A DNA stretch of 64,000 nt from Kribbella aluminosa (GTDB lineage: Bacteria > Actinomycetota > Actinomycetes > Propionibacteriales > Kribbellaceae). Within the stretch, counting starts at the first letter, position 1. Each line of letters starts with the position of its first letter. Positions 8,397 through 16,891 of the stretch are shown here, piece by piece. The translations under genes were made by a program, and so were the position numbers. The notes beneath the pieces were generated by a model. The model saw only the letters and a program-made list of their open reading frames with translations, was not told where the DNA came from and did no database searches. Location of the stretch: the NCBI RefSeq assembly GCF_017876295.1, contig NZ_JAGINT010000002.1, positions 992,001 to 1,056,000 on the forward strand. The letters run 5' to 3'.

Positions 8397-9011
8397 GTGT
8401 TCGACGGTGGCGGTGCTGGCGGCTTCGACATGTCCAACCTGCTCGCGCAGGCGCAGGCGATGCAGAACCAGTTGATGGAGGCACAGGCCGACCTTGAGGG
8501 CCAGGAGATCGAGGGCTCGGCCGGTGGCGGTCTGGTGACTGCCCTGGTGTCCGGTACGGGTGAGCTGCTCAGCCTGGACATCAAGAAGGAGGCCGTCGAC
8601 CCGGACGACATCGAGACGCTGGCCGACCTGATCGTCGCCGCGGTCCGGGACGCCTCGGAGAACGCGAAGCAGGCCGCGGCCGCCGCGATGGGACCGCTGG
8701 CCGGTGGGCTGGGCGGGGCGTTCGGTGGTGACGCGGGTGGCTTCCCGGGGTTCGGTGACGGTACGCCGTCGGCGCCTGCCGGTTTCGGGCTGCCCAGCGC
8801 GACTCCGCCCGCGGTCGGGGCGGGCGACGACGAGCCCGGCGATGCGGCCCACGGCAGCCGAACGGGCGCGGACAACCTCGGCCAAACGGGCGCGGACAAC
8901 CTCGGTCAGGCAGGTGCGGACGAGCCCGGCCAGGTGGGCTCGGACGGGCATGGGGTCGGGTTTGTGAACCCGGGGAGCGCGGCCGGCGAGTCCGGTCAGA
9001 ACCCGGGCTGA
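8397..9011 (+). CDS. YbaB/EbfC family nucleoid-associated protein
   Basis: A 204-aa DNA-binding protein of the YbaB/EbfC family. The core (residues about 15-110) contains LLAQAQAMQNQLMEAQADLEG, GGGLVTALVSGTGELLSLDI and a helical C-end. The family forms dimers that bind DNA without strict specificity. The GTG start at 8397 follows GGACGAGGAG. The family is usually about 105-120 aa; here an extra 90-residue tail is rich in Gly/Asp/Ala and contains GADNLGQ/GADEPGQ repeats, probably disordered. It sits between dnaX and recR with a 1-bp gap to recR, the conserved arrangement linked to recombination and replication. Confidence 0.92.
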   Translation: MFDGGGAGGFDMSNLLAQAQAMQNQLMEAQADLEGQEIEGSAGGGLVTALVSGTGELLSLDIKKEAVDPDDIETLADLIVAAVRDASENAKQAAAAAMGPLAGGLGGAFGGDAGGFPGFGDGTPSAPAGFGLPSATPPAVGAGDDEPGDAAHGSRTGADNLGQTGADNLGQAGADEPGQVGSDGHGVGFVNPGSAAGESGQNPG

Positions 9012-9012
9012 C

Positions 9013-9612
9013 GTGTACGAGGGTGCCGTTCAGGATCTCATCGACGAGCTGGGGCGGTTGCCCGGTGTGGGTCCGAAGTCCGCGCAGCGGATCGCGTTCC
9101 ACCTGCTCGCCGCCGACGAGACCGACGTACGGCGGCTCGCGCACGTGCTCGTGCAGGTGAAGGAGAAGGTCAAGTTCTGCGAGATCTGCGGCAACGTCGC
9201 GGAGGAGGTGCAGTGCCGGATCTGCCGGGACCCGCGCCGCGACCTGAGCCTGATCTGCGTGGTCGAGGAGGCCAAGGACGTGGTGGCGATCGAGCGCACC
9301 CGCGAGTTCCGTGGCCGGTACCACGTGCTCGGCGGCGCGATCTCGCCGATCGAGGGCATCGGGCCGGACGAGCTGCGGATCAAAGAACTGCTCCAGCGAC
9401 TGGCCGGCGGTGAGGTGATCGAGGTCATCCTGGCCACCGACCCGAACCTCGAGGGTGAGGCGACGGCGACGTACCTGAGCCGTCTGCTGCGGCCCATGGG
9501 CTTGCGCGTCACCCGATTGGCTAGTGGACTTCCAGTAGGCGGTGACCTCGAGTACGCGGACGAGGTCACACTTGGACGGGCGTTTGAAGGGCGACGATCG
9601 ATCGATGACTGA
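9013..9612 (+). CDS. recR: Recombination mediator protein RecR
   Basis: A 199-aa RecR, which with RecO loads RecA on gapped DNA. Features in order are the helix-hairpin-helix LIDELGRLPGVGPKSAQR (residues about 8-25), the C4 zinc finger CEICGNVAEEVQCRIC (about 56-71), and a Toprim domain with CVVEEAKD and ILATDPNLEGEATA. Length is as usual for the family. It starts with GTG one base after the ybaB stop, and its last codons overlap the next gene's start by 8 bp, so the three genes form one unit. Confidence 0.97.
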   Translation: MYEGAVQDLIDELGRLPGVGPKSAQRIAFHLLAADETDVRRLAHVLVQVKEKVKFCEICGNVAEEVQCRICRDPRRDLSLICVVEEAKDVVAIERTREFRGRYHVLGGAISPIEGIGPDELRIKELLQRLAGGEVIEVILATDPNLEGEATATYLSRLLRPMGLRVTRLASGLPVGGDLEYADEVTLGRAFEGRRSIDD

Positions 9613-10249
9613 ACCAACCGATATTGCAGAGCGCGCATTGGCCACGGACTCCGAGGACCTGGAGGAGTTCGCCGAGCAGATCGCCGACCAGGTTCGGAGC
9701 TTCCTGATCTCGGTCCGCGACATCGCCGCGCAGCCGGACGAGGACGGGGTCGACGAGGGCCTCGCCTCGCTGCCGTATCTGCTGCTCGAGGTGAGCCAGC
9801 TGCTGCTGGCCGGCGGGCGGCTCGGGGCGTTCGAGGACTTCGTGCCGGAGGAGCGCTTCGAGAGCGACGCCGGCCCGGACCCGGACCTGGACGCGATGCG
9901 GGACCGGCTGGCGGTGCTGTTCGAGGGCCTGGACGAGTACGCCGAGGTCTTCGACCCGTACGCCGCGCCGCCGGAGATCACCGTCAACCGGCTCTCCGAC
10001 GACCTGACGGCGATCGCGACCGACCTCGTGCACGGCCTCGCGCACTACGAGGACGGCCGGGTCGTCGAGGCGCTGTGGTGGTGGCAGTTCTCCTACGTCT
10101 CCACCTGGGGCGCGGCCGCGAGCGCCGTACTGCGGGCAATCCAGTCGCTGATCGCGCACGACCGGCTGGAGCCGGCGCACGACGCGGAGACCGAGGCCAC
10201 CGACCGCGAGCTCGTCGAGGTCGCCGAGGAAGCCGTCCAGCGCCGGTAG
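9605..10249 (+). CDS. DUF5063-type protein
   Basis: A 214-aa acidic protein beginning MTEPTDIAERALATDSEDLEEFAEQ. I recognise it as the DUF5063-type protein that commonly follows recR in actinobacteria; the function is unknown. It is mostly helical, with an N-terminal ISVRDIAAQP segment, an acidic middle and a conserved-looking W-W-Q-F-S-Y-V motif near residue 160. The ATG at 9605 overlaps the end of recR by 8 bp, implying translational coupling and a role close to replication or repair only by association. No signal peptide or membrane segment is present. Confidence 0.75.
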   Translation: MTEPTDIAERALATDSEDLEEFAEQIADQVRSFLISVRDIAAQPDEDGVDEGLASLPYLLLEVSQLLLAGGRLGAFEDFVPEERFESDAGPDPDLDAMRDRLAVLFEGLDEYAEVFDPYAAPPEITVNRLSDDLTAIATDLVHGLAHYEDGRVVEALWWWQFSYVSTWGAAASAVLRAIQSLIAHDRLEPAHDAETEATDRELVEVAEEAVQRR

Positions 10250-10255
10250 TCGTCC

Positions 10256-10906
10256 ATGTCTGTTGTCGAGCTGGTACGCCGGTTGCCGGAGCCGGCCGTC
10301 GTACGGCGGGTGAGCCGGGCGCTGGCCGTCCTCGATCTGGTGCTGAACGAGGACGAGCGGACCAGGTGCTACGAGTTCGACGCGCGCTGGTCCGCGACCG
10401 AGGAAGCCGCGCTGATGCGGGACGGGGCCGGCAACGAGTACTCGTTGGTGTTCGCGCCGGACGGCGTGTTCGGGTACGGGTTCGACCACGAGTCGCCGCT
10501 GTCGCCGTACGCGAACGGGATGCGCCCCTGGCCCGGGCTGCTCGACGGCGTACCCGAGGTGTTTCACGAGCAGCGGGACGACAAGGCGTTCAACGACGAC
10601 GGCGTGCCACGAGCGACGGTGTGCTTCTGGCGTACGGCGGACGACTCGGCCTGGCGTTGCGGGCCTGTGCAGAACGTCGAGGCCGACGGCGCGGACGAGT
10701 TGTTCGAGCTGATCGCGGACGGCCGGCCCGAGGCGTACCTGACGTTCGCCGAGGAGTACTACGAGGTCGCCCTGGACGTCGAAGCGATCCGCCATGTGTA
10801 CGCACTGATGCCGTTGACGGAGTACGTCGTCACGTCGCTCAACCGGCAGCGCCGCCTCGGCGACCTCACCGACGCGATCGCCGAGATCGGCTACCCGCGT
10901 AGCTAA
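10256..10906 (+). CDS. Hypothetical protein downstream of recR operon
   Basis: I do not recognise this 216-aa protein. It starts 6 bp after the DUF5063 gene and is probably in the same transcript. It is acidic, rich in aromatic residues (GYGFDHESPLSPY, CFWRTADDSAWRCG), and ends with EYVVTSLNRQRRLGDLTDAIAEIGY. No signal peptide, membrane helix or nucleotide motif is visible. The alternating strand pattern resembles SUKH/SMI1-type or barrel-like binding proteins, but that is a weak impression. Its stop codon overlaps the stop of convergent dinB by a few bases. Confidence 0.7.
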   Translation: MSVVELVRRLPEPAVVRRVSRALAVLDLVLNEDERTRCYEFDARWSATEEAALMRDGAGNEYSLVFAPDGVFGYGFDHESPLSPYANGMRPWPGLLDGVPEVFHEQRDDKAFNDDGVPRATVCFWRTADDSAWRCGPVQNVEADGADELFELIADGRPEAYLTFAEEYYEVALDVEAIRHVYALMPLTEYVVTSLNRQRRLGDLTDAIAEIGYPRS

Positions 10907-12105
10907 TCCGGCAGCATCGGCATCTCGAGGCCGGGGGACCTGCCGAGCAGGATGCCGCGGGTGATGGCGGCGGTGCCGAACTTGTCCTTGACCTGGTCGA
11001 GGGCGCTGTCGAGCTCGTTGTTCGCGGCCTTGTCGAACGGGAGTGCCAGCTGCAGGGCGGCGTCGTTCTCCAGGTTGCCCACCGAGACGCCGATCATGGT
11101 CAGCCCCTGCGCGGCGATCAGCGGTTGCGCGCCGCGGAGCAGGGCCCGCGCCGTCACCAGCAGGGCGCGCGTCTGATCGGTTGCCTGAGGCAACGTGTGG
11201 GAGCGGGTCGCGCGCGTGAAGTCGTCGAACCGCAGGCGCAGCGTGACCGTCCGGCCGGAGCGGCCCGCGGAGCGCATCCGCCGGGTGATGCGGTCGACCA
11301 GGCCGGCGAGCACCGCGTCCAGCGTGGCCGGCGACTTCGGCGACCGGCCCAGCGCGCGCTGGGATCCGATCGACCGGCGTCGCCGCCCGACCTCGATCGG
11401 CCGCGGGTCGCGGTTGTGCGCGAGCGCGTGCAACTGCCGCCCGGAGGCGCGTCCGAGCATCGCGACCAGCGCCGCCTCGGGCAGCATCGCGACGTCACCG
11501 ACCTTGGTCAGCCCGCGGCTCCGGAGCTTCTCCGCGGTCACCTCGCCGACGCCCCACAACCGCGAGACGTCCAGCGGATGCAGGAAGTCCAGCTCGCCGT
11601 CGGGCGCCACCTCGAGCAGACCGTTCGGCTTCGCGACCCCGCTCGCGACCTTGGCCAGGAACTTCGTCCGCGCAACCCCGACGGTGATCGGCAGGCCGAC
11701 CCGGGACATCACCTCGGCGCGCAACCTGGCCGCGATCTGCACCGGCGTACCGCGGATCTTCCGCAGCCCGGCGACATCCAGGAACGCCTCGTCGATCGAC
11801 AGCCCCTCGACCAGCGGTGTGGTGTCGTCGAAGACCTTGAAGACCGCCCGGCTGGCCTCGGTGTACGCCGACATCCGCGGCTCGACCACGATCGCGCCGG
11901 GGCAGCGGCGGAGCGCCTGGCCGCCGTTCATCGCGGTCCGCACGCCGTACGCCTTCGCCTCGTAGCTGCAGGCGAGCACCACGCCGGCGCCGACGATCAC
12001 CGGACGCCCACGCAGGCGTGGGTCGTCGCGCTGCTCGACCGACGCGTAGAACGCGTCCAGATCGGCATGCAGGATCGTCGCCGCACCTACCGAGGGCACG
12101 AACAC
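10903..12105 (-). CDS. dinB: DNA polymerase IV (Y-family translesion polymerase)
   Basis: A Y-family polymerase of about 400 aa that copies damaged templates. Catalytic signatures are ILHADLDAFYASVEQ at the N-terminus (first metal aspartate), the YEAKAYGV fingers region, and SIDEAFLDVAG (second acidic pair). Helix-hairpin-helix and little-finger domains follow (LWGVGEVTAEKLRSRG, GRSGRTVTLRLRFDDF). The C-terminus NLENDAALQLALPF resembles a beta-clamp-binding region. The GTG at 12105 is taken as the start, with GTG 12099 equally possible. An SOS-box sequence overlaps both, so the message may be leaderless. It is convergent with the preceding gene. Confidence 0.93.
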   Translation of the reverse strand: MFVPSVGAATILHADLDAFYASVEQRDDPRLRGRPVIVGAGVVLACSYEAKAYGVRTAMNGGQALRRCPGAIVVEPRMSAYTEASRAVFKVFDDTTPLVEGLSIDEAFLDVAGLRKIRGTPVQIAARLRAEVMSRVGLPITVGVARTKFLAKVASGVAKPNGLLEVAPDGELDFLHPLDVSRLWGVGEVTAEKLRSRGLTKVGDVAMLPEAALVAMLGRASGRQLHALAHNRDPRPIEVGRRRRSIGSQRALGRSPKSPATLDAVLAGLVDRITRRMRSAGRSGRTVTLRLRFDDFTRATRSHTLPQATDQTRALLVTARALLRGAQPLIAAQGLTMIGVSVGNLENDAALQLALPFDKAANNELDSALDQVKDKFGTAAITRGILLGRSPGLEMPMLPD

Positions 12106-12130
12106 ATGTTCGCATAAACCGCCGACAAAC
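12097..12130 (-). promoter_or_regulatory. SOS-type promoter of dinB: LexA box and RecA-NDp-like element
   Basis: CGAACACATGTTCG at 12099-12112 has the CGAAC-N4-GTTCG form of the Gram-positive/actinobacterial LexA box. On the dinB strand, TTGTCGGCG (12128-12120), an 8-bp spacer and GAACAT (12111-12106) fit the mycobacterial LexA-independent damage promoter TTGTCRGTG-N8-TAnnnT with one mismatch in each part. Counting 7 bp from the putative -10 puts transcription start at the G of the GTG at 12099. Confidence 0.65.
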
Positions 12131-12177
12131 GAGATAGGGAGAATTCCCGAGGCGCCGGACATCGATGTCAGGAAACA

Positions 12178-13399
12178 ATGCACGTCATGGACCTGTCGGC
12201 GTACCGCGATCTCTGGAAGACCCGTGGCGTGATGGCGTTGCTCGCGGCGGCGCTGATCGCCCGGCTGCCGGTGATGGCGACGATGGTCCCGCTGGCCTTC
12301 CTCGCCAAGGACGCGGCCGGCAACTTCGGCTGGGCGGGCGTGGTGGCCGGCGCCTATTCCGTCGGTACGGCGATCGCCAGCGTGGTCTGGTCCCGGATGG
12401 CCGACCGGAAGGGCGCCCGCAAGGTCGTCATCGGCACGGGCATGGCCTGGGGTGCGTCGATGGCCGTCGTCGCGCTCCTGCCGTACAGCTGGTACCGGCT
12501 GCTCCCCGTGGCCGCCGCGATCGCCGGCGTCTGCGTGGCCCCGGTCACCTCGGCGCTGCGGGCGAACTGGCCACGGATCGTGCACGGGTCGCGGTTGCGG
12601 GCCGTCTACTCGCTGGACGCCACCGCGCAGGAGTTGCTGTTCGTCATCGGCCCGATGTCCGGCGCGGTCATCGTCAGCTTCGCCAGCCCGCGTGCCGGCC
12701 TGCTGGCCTGCGCCGTGACCGCCGCCGCGAGCATCTGGTGGTTCGGTCTGAGTCAGCAGTCGGGATCGCACCACGACGAGAGCTCCGGCCCGCGACCGAC
12801 CGCCCGCGAGTTGCTGTTCCATCCGCATCGTGCGCCGCTGCTGATCGCCTGGGCCTGCCTGGTGATGGGATTCGCGGCGATGTCCCTGGGCATGGTCGCC
12901 GTCGCCGACCAGCACGGGAACCGGCTGATCGCGGGCGTGCTCGAGATGGTCGCCGCGGTCGGCAGCGTGAGCGGCGGCGTGATCAACGGCGCACTCCCCG
13001 GCCGGCGGCACTCGTACGTCTGGCGGCGGATGCTGGCGCTCGCGGTCCTGGTCGCGGGCTGTGTCTTCGTGACCTCGTCGGTGGTCGCGCTCGCGGTGAT
13101 GATGTTCGCGGGCCGGCTGCCTGATCGCGCCCACGATCGCCGCGGTGTACGAGCGGATCGGCGAGCTGACGCCGCAGTCCGCGCACACCGAGATCTTCGG
13201 CTGGGCGCAGAGCGGCGGCATGGTCGGCTCGGCGGTCGGGTCCGCCGTGGCCGGCGCGGTGGTCGAGGCGTTCGGCGTCCGCTACGCGTGGGTCCTGGCG
13301 GCGGGTCTCGCCGTACTGGCGACCCTGTCCCTGCTCCGCGTCCCGCCCCACCGGCCGTTGGACATCAGCGTCGTCGACGGTACTGCGGTCGCGGCGTAG
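12178..13399 (+). pseudogene. MFS transporter interrupted by a one-base frameshift
   Basis: It encodes a major facilitator superfamily permease of about 406 aa if repaired, with 12 predicted helices. The N-terminal half has the A-motif-like loop SRMADRKGARKVV between helices 2 and 3. The frame is intact to MMFAG (about 13110), then continues in frame +2 as CLIAPTIAAVYERIGELTPQ through the last two helices to a stop at 13399. Removing one C from GGCC at 13111-13114 restores AGGCLIAPTIAAVYERI without any other change. Without repair the first frame runs on as arginine-rich nonsense to 13914, antisense to the next gene. It could be a true mutation or a sequencing error. The substrate is unknown. 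The start ATG 12178 follows AGGA. Confidence 0.8.
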
Positions 13400-13869
13400 C
13401 GGACGCGGTAGTTCGCCTCGAGTACGCCGCCGTCGCGCGCACACATCGAGATCAGCCGGAGCTGCCGGCGGTCCAGCAACGTACCGCGGCTGGCGGCGAC
13501 CGGATGGATCAGCAGCGACACCTCGTCGACCAGGCGCCACCTGAGCAGCGAGCGGATCAGCGTGAGGCTGCCGATCACGTGCAGGTCCTCGCCCGGTACG
13601 GACTTCAGCGCGGTCAGGACCCGGCGGGTCTCGCCCTGCAGCATCTCGGTCCCCGGGCGGGCGACCACGGGTCGGGTGCCGACCACGAGGTTCCGGGTGT
13701 GCTCCAGTACGCCGAGCGAACCGGCGTACCGCTCGAACGTCCGGCGGCCGAACAGCACGGTCCCGGTCGCGGGCATCAGCTGTCCGAGCGCGGCGCGCGG
13801 CAACCACTGCTCGGGCCGCTCCACGATGCCGTCCTCGGACATGCACAGCCTGGCCACGATGTTCCGCAT
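13282..13869 (-). CDS. Dihydrofolate reductase family (RibD C-terminal-like) protein
   Basis: A 195-aa protein beginning MRNIVARLCMSEDGIVERPEQW, the usual start of the DHFR/RibD-C family of small NADPH-dependent reductases. The central FGRRTFERYAG and LHVIGSLTLIRSLL segments match the cofactor-binding core, and VDEVSLLIHPVAASRG matches the conserved strand after it. The physiological substrate of these stand-alone proteins is generally unknown. It follows the ArsR gene by 56 bp on the same strand, a common pairing, so the two probably form an operon. The last about 40 residues run antisense over the end of the MFS gene and look unstructured, so the true end of the fold is earlier. Confidence 0.8.
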   Translation of the reverse strand: MRNIVARLCMSEDGIVERPEQWLPRAALGQLMPATGTVLFGRRTFERYAGSLGVLEHTRNLVVGTRPVVARPGTEMLQGETRRVLTALKSVPGEDLHVIGSLTLIRSLLRWRLVDEVSLLIHPVAASRGTLLDRRQLRLISMCARDGGVLEANYRVRYAATAVPSTTLMSNGRWGGTRSRDRVASTARPAARTHA

Positions 13870-13925
13870 CCGCCACTCCTCTGGGTCACGCTCTACCAAC
13901 CCAGATGCAGGTGATACCGCAAAGG

Positions 13926-14246
13926 TTATGAGCGGCGGCCGCGGTGCAGCTCGGTCTCCAGGGCGTCCAGCCGGTTGGTCCAGAACTTCCGGTACCGGTC
14001 CAGCCAGGTATCGATCTCGCGCAGCGGCTCGGGGACGACGGCGTACAGCCGCCGGGTGCCGTCGACGGTCACGGTCGCGAACCCGTTGTCCCGCAGCACC
14101 TTCAGGTGCTGGGAGACGGCCGGCTGACTGATCCCGAACTCCGTGCCGATGGTGCCGGCGATACTGCCGGCCGGCAGCTCGCCCTCGGCGAGCAGCTCCA
14201 GGATCCGGCGCCGGACCGGGTCGCCGAGGATGTCGAACGCATGCAC
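13926..14246 (-). CDS. ArsR-family winged-helix regulator
   Basis: A 106-aa ArsR/SmtB-type repressor. It starts MHAFDILGDPVRRRILELLAEGELPAGSIA; the recognition helix region is FGISQPAVSQHLKVLRDNG (residues about 40-58), followed by a beta-wing (TVDGTRRLYAV). No metal-binding ELCVCDL motif is present, so it belongs to the non-metal group often paired with SRPBCC or DHFR-like genes. It is the first gene of a two-gene operon with the reductase and probably represses itself through the AT-rich region just upstream. Confidence 0.9.
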   Translation of the reverse strand: MHAFDILGDPVRRRILELLAEGELPAGSIAGTIGTEFGISQPAVSQHLKVLRDNGFATVTVDGTRRLYAVVPEPLREIDTWLDRYRKFWTNRLDALETELHRGRRS

Positions 14247-14249
14247 CCG

Positions 14250-14284
14250 GCAATTATTTCAGCGATGGCTTATATAAACAAGGA
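14250..14284 (-). promoter_or_regulatory. AT-rich promoter/operator region of the arsR operon
   Basis: Directly upstream of the ArsR gene lies an AT-rich island that includes the 8-bp palindrome TTATATAA (14270-14277). On the minus strand TTGTTT, about 17 bp and AAATAATT could serve as -35 and -10, which would leave almost no 5' leader. The palindrome inside the spacer is a reasonable site for autorepression. Confidence 0.45.
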
Positions 14285-14463
14285 CCATTTCCCGCGTGAA
14301 CCACGCGCGGTCGGGGAACCTCCGGTCCGGACGGTGATCTGCCGGACCGGGTGCTGGTCAGCCGGTAGGCAACGGACAGGTCACGGCTAGAATGAGCCCG
14401 GAGACTACGCCTGGTGCAACGCCGCACGGCGTACCGCAACCAGTGGTTTGAGGAGACAACACT

Positions 14464-15732
14464 GTGGGACGCGTCGTGCACAAGTACGGCGGTTCTTCGG
14501 TCGCCGACGCCGATGGCATCAAGCGCGTGGCCCAACGGATCGTCGCGACGAAGAAGGCCGGGAACGACGTGGTGGTCGTCATCTCCGCGATGGGAGACAC
14601 CACCGACGAGCTGATGGACCTGGCCCAGCAGGTCTCTCCGCTGCCACCACCGCGCGAGCTCGACATGCTGCTCACCTCGGGTGAGCGGATCTCGGCCGCG
14701 CTACTGGCGATGGCGATCGCCAACCTGGGGTACGAAGCACGCAGCTTCACCGGCTCTCAGGCCGGCGTGATCACCACGTCCGCGCACGGCAACGCCCGGA
14801 TCATCGACATCACGCCGGGCCGGATCGAGGAAGCGCTCGGCGAGGGGCACATCGCGATCGTTGCCGGGTTCCAGGGCGTCGCCCAGGACACCAAGGACAT
14901 CACCACGATGGGCCGCGGCGCCTCCGACACCACCGCGGTCGCGCTCGCCGCCGCGCTGAACGCGGACTACTGCGAGATCTACACCGACGTGGACGGCATC
15001 TTCACCGCGGACCCGCGGATCGTGCCGGCCGCGCGGCATGTCCCGAAGATCTCCTACGAGGAGATGCTCGAGATGGCCGCCTGCGGCGCGAAGGTGCTGC
15101 ACCTGCGCTGCGTCGAGTACGCGCGGCGTTACAACGTCCCTGTCCACGTGCGTTCCTCCTTCTCGCAGAAGGAAGGCACCTGGGTCGTCGATGCGAAGGA
15201 ACTGGATCAAATGGAACAGGCGATCATCTCCGGAGTGGCCCACGATCGCGGTGAGGCCAAGATCACCGTGGTCGGCGTACCGGACAAGCCCGGTGAGGCC
15301 GCCCGGATCTTCGAGACGGTCGCCGGCGCCGAGACCAACATCGACATGATCGTGCAGAACGTGTCCGCGGTGTCCACGAACCGCACCGACATCTCGTTCA
15401 CGCTGCCGCGGTCCGACGGCGCCCGGGCGATGTCCGCGCTGGCGCGGATGAAGGACGAGGTCGGCTACGAGCAGTTGCTGTACGACGACCAGATCGGAAA
15501 GGTCTCGGTCGTCGGAGTCGGAATGCGCTCGCACCCGGGCGTGTCCGCGAAGTTCTTCTCCGCGCTCGCCGACGCCGGCGTGAACATCGAGATGATCTCC
15601 ACCTCGGAGATCCGGATCTCGGTGGTCGTGGACGAGAACCTGGTGAATGCCGCCGTGACCGCGGCGCACACCGCATTCGATCTGGACGACGAGCACACCC
15701 AAGCTGTCGTCTACGGAGGAACGGGACGGTGA
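14464..15732 (+). CDS. ask: Aspartate kinase
   Basis: A 422-aa aspartokinase that phosphorylates L-aspartate, the first step to lysine, threonine, methionine and diaminopimelate. The kinase domain opens with HKYGGSSVADADGI (ATP/aspartate site), followed by LLTSGERIS and GRGASDTTAVALAA. Two ACT domains follow from residue about 265 (ITVVGVPDKPGEAARIF; VSVVGVGMRSHPGVSAKFF) and form the feedback site for lysine/threonine. The GTG start at 14464 follows GAGGAG. The stop overlaps asd by 4 bp (GTGA). Length and layout match Corynebacterium LysC-alpha, including an internal methionine at position 250 at the start of the beta region. Confidence 0.97.
   Translation: MGRVVHKYGGSSVADADGIKRVAQRIVATKKAGNDVVVVISAMGDTTDELMDLAQQVSPLPPPRELDMLLTSGERISAALLAMAIANLGYEARSFTGSQAGVITTSAHGNARIIDITPGRIEEALGEGHIAIVAGFQGVAQDTKDITTMGRGASDTTAVALAAALNADYCEIYTDVDGIFTADPRIVPAARHVPKISYEEMLEMAACGAKVLHLRCVEYARRYNVPVHVRSSFSQKEGTWVVDAKELDQMEQAIISGVAHDRGEAKITVVGVPDKPGEAARIFETVAGAETNIDMIVQNVSAVSTNRTDISFTLPRSDGARAMSALARMKDEVGYEQLLYDDQIGKVSVVGVGMRSHPGVSAKFFSALADAGVNIEMISTSEIRISVVVDENLVNAAVTAAHTAFDLDDEHTQAVVYGGTGR
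15211..15732 (+). other. Probable internal start for the aspartokinase beta (ACT-domain) subunit
   Basis: The in-frame ATG at 15211 is codon 250 of ask and begins MEQAIISGVAHDRGEAK, the region where the separately translated beta subunit begins in Corynebacterium and Bacillus. AAGGA lies at good distance upstream (around 15196). A 173-residue regulatory subunit would result, allowing an alpha2beta2 enzyme. The homology to the known beta start is family knowledge; use of this site here is inferred. Confidence 0.5.
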
Positions 15733-16835
15733 CCCCTGTGAGCGCTGTGGAGAACACGATCGAGGACCGGACGGGTCTGCCCTCGCTGGCGGTGGTCGGT
15801 GCGACCGGCGCCGTCGGGTCGGTGATGCTCACCCTGCTCTCCACGAGGCAGAACGTCTGGGGCGAGATCCGGCTGATCGCCTCCGAGCGCTCCGCGGGCA
15901 AGCAACTCGTGGTTCGCGGCGAGACCGTCGAGGTGATCGCGCTCAGCGAGGACGCCTTCGACGGCATCGACGTCGCGATGTTCGACGTACCGGACGAGGT
16001 GTCCGCGCACTGGGCGCCGATCGCGGCCGCCAAGGGCGCCGTCGTGGTGGACAACTCGGGCGCGTTCCGGATGGACCCGGACGTGCCGCTGGTGGTCCCC
16101 GAGGTGAACGCCGAGGCCGCCCGGAATCGTCCGAGGGGCATCATCTCGAACCCGAACTGCACGACGCTGTCGATGATCGTCGCGATGGGCGCGCTGCACC
16201 ACCGGTACGAGCTCGAGCAGCTGGTGGTCGCGTCGTACCAGGCAGCGTCGGGAGCCGGGCAGTCCGGGATCGACGCGTTGTACGACCAGCTGGCGAAGGT
16301 GGCCGGCAACCGCGAGCTGGGGAGCTCGCCGGGTGATGTACGGCGGGTGGTCGGCAACGACCTCGGTCCGTTCGCGGCTCCGCTGGCGCTGAACGTCGTA
16401 CCGTGGGCCGGCTCGTTGAAGGACGACGGGTGGTCGTCGGAGGAGCTGAAGGTACGCAACGAGTCCCGGAAGATCCTCGGGCTGCCGGATCTGAAGGTGT
16501 CCGCGACGTGTGTGCGGGTCCCGGTCGTCACCACGCATTCGTTGTCGGTGCACGCGCGGTTCGTGCAGGAGGTCGACGCGGACGGGGCTCGTGAGGTACT
16601 GCGGGACGCCCCGGGGGTGCTGCTGTTCGACAACCCGGCCGAAGGGGAGTTCCCGACGCCGGCGGACGTGGTCGGTACGGACCCGACCTGGGTCGGGCGG
16701 ATCCGGAAGTCGCTCGACGACCCGAATGCGCTGGAGCTGTTCGTCTGCGGCGACAACCTGCGCAAGGGTGCGGCGCTGAACACCGCGCAGATCGCCGAGG
16801 TCGTCGCCAAGGAGTTCATCCCCGCCGAAGCCTAA
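15729..16835 (+). CDS. asd: Aspartate-semialdehyde dehydrogenase
   Basis: A 368-aa enzyme that reduces aspartyl phosphate to aspartate semialdehyde with NADPH. It has the dinucleotide loop VVGATGAVGSVM (about residues 22-33), the catalytic cysteine in ISNPNCTT, the substrate arginine region NDLGPFAAPLALNVVPW, and the catalytic histidine in VPVVTTHSLSVHARF. The GTG at 15729 overlaps the ask stop. An extra 15 or so N-terminal residues (VTPVSAVENTIEDRTG) precede the usual start of the fold. A strong intrinsic terminator follows directly. Confidence 0.97.
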   Translation: MTPVSAVENTIEDRTGLPSLAVVGATGAVGSVMLTLLSTRQNVWGEIRLIASERSAGKQLVVRGETVEVIALSEDAFDGIDVAMFDVPDEVSAHWAPIAAAKGAVVVDNSGAFRMDPDVPLVVPEVNAEAARNRPRGIISNPNCTTLSMIVAMGALHHRYELEQLVVASYQAASGAGQSGIDALYDQLAKVAGNRELGSSPGDVRRVVGNDLGPFAAPLALNVVPWAGSLKDDGWSSEELKVRNESRKILGLPDLKVSATCVRVPVVTTHSLSVHARFVQEVDADGAREVLRDAPGVLLFDNPAEGEFPTPADVVGTDPTWVGRIRKSLDDPNALELFVCGDNLRKGAALNTAQIAEVVAKEFIPAEA

Positions 16836-16850
16836 GAACAAAAGCTAAAA

Positions 16851-16890
16851 GACCCCGCCCCTCGCTCCGCTCGGGGGCGGGGTTGTTTTT
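16851..16890 (+). terminator. Rho-independent terminator of ask-asd
   Basis: A 9-bp all-GC stem, CCCCGCCCC (16853-16861) with GGGGCGGGG (16874-16882), closes a 12-nt loop and is followed by TTGTTTTT. It begins 16 bases after the asd stop codon. Confidence 0.9.
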
Positions 16891-16891
16891 C

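Noticed and set aside
10903..13221. dinB extended N-terminally to 772 residues
   Set aside because: The extra part is antisense to the MFS gene, and the Y-family fold starts at ILHADLDAFYASVEQ just after 12105.
14281..14463. Leader attenuator or riboswitch upstream of ask
   Set aside because: Only a TAGAAT-like -10 (14388-14393) is visible; no terminator/antiterminator pair or leader peptide rich in Lys/Thr was found.
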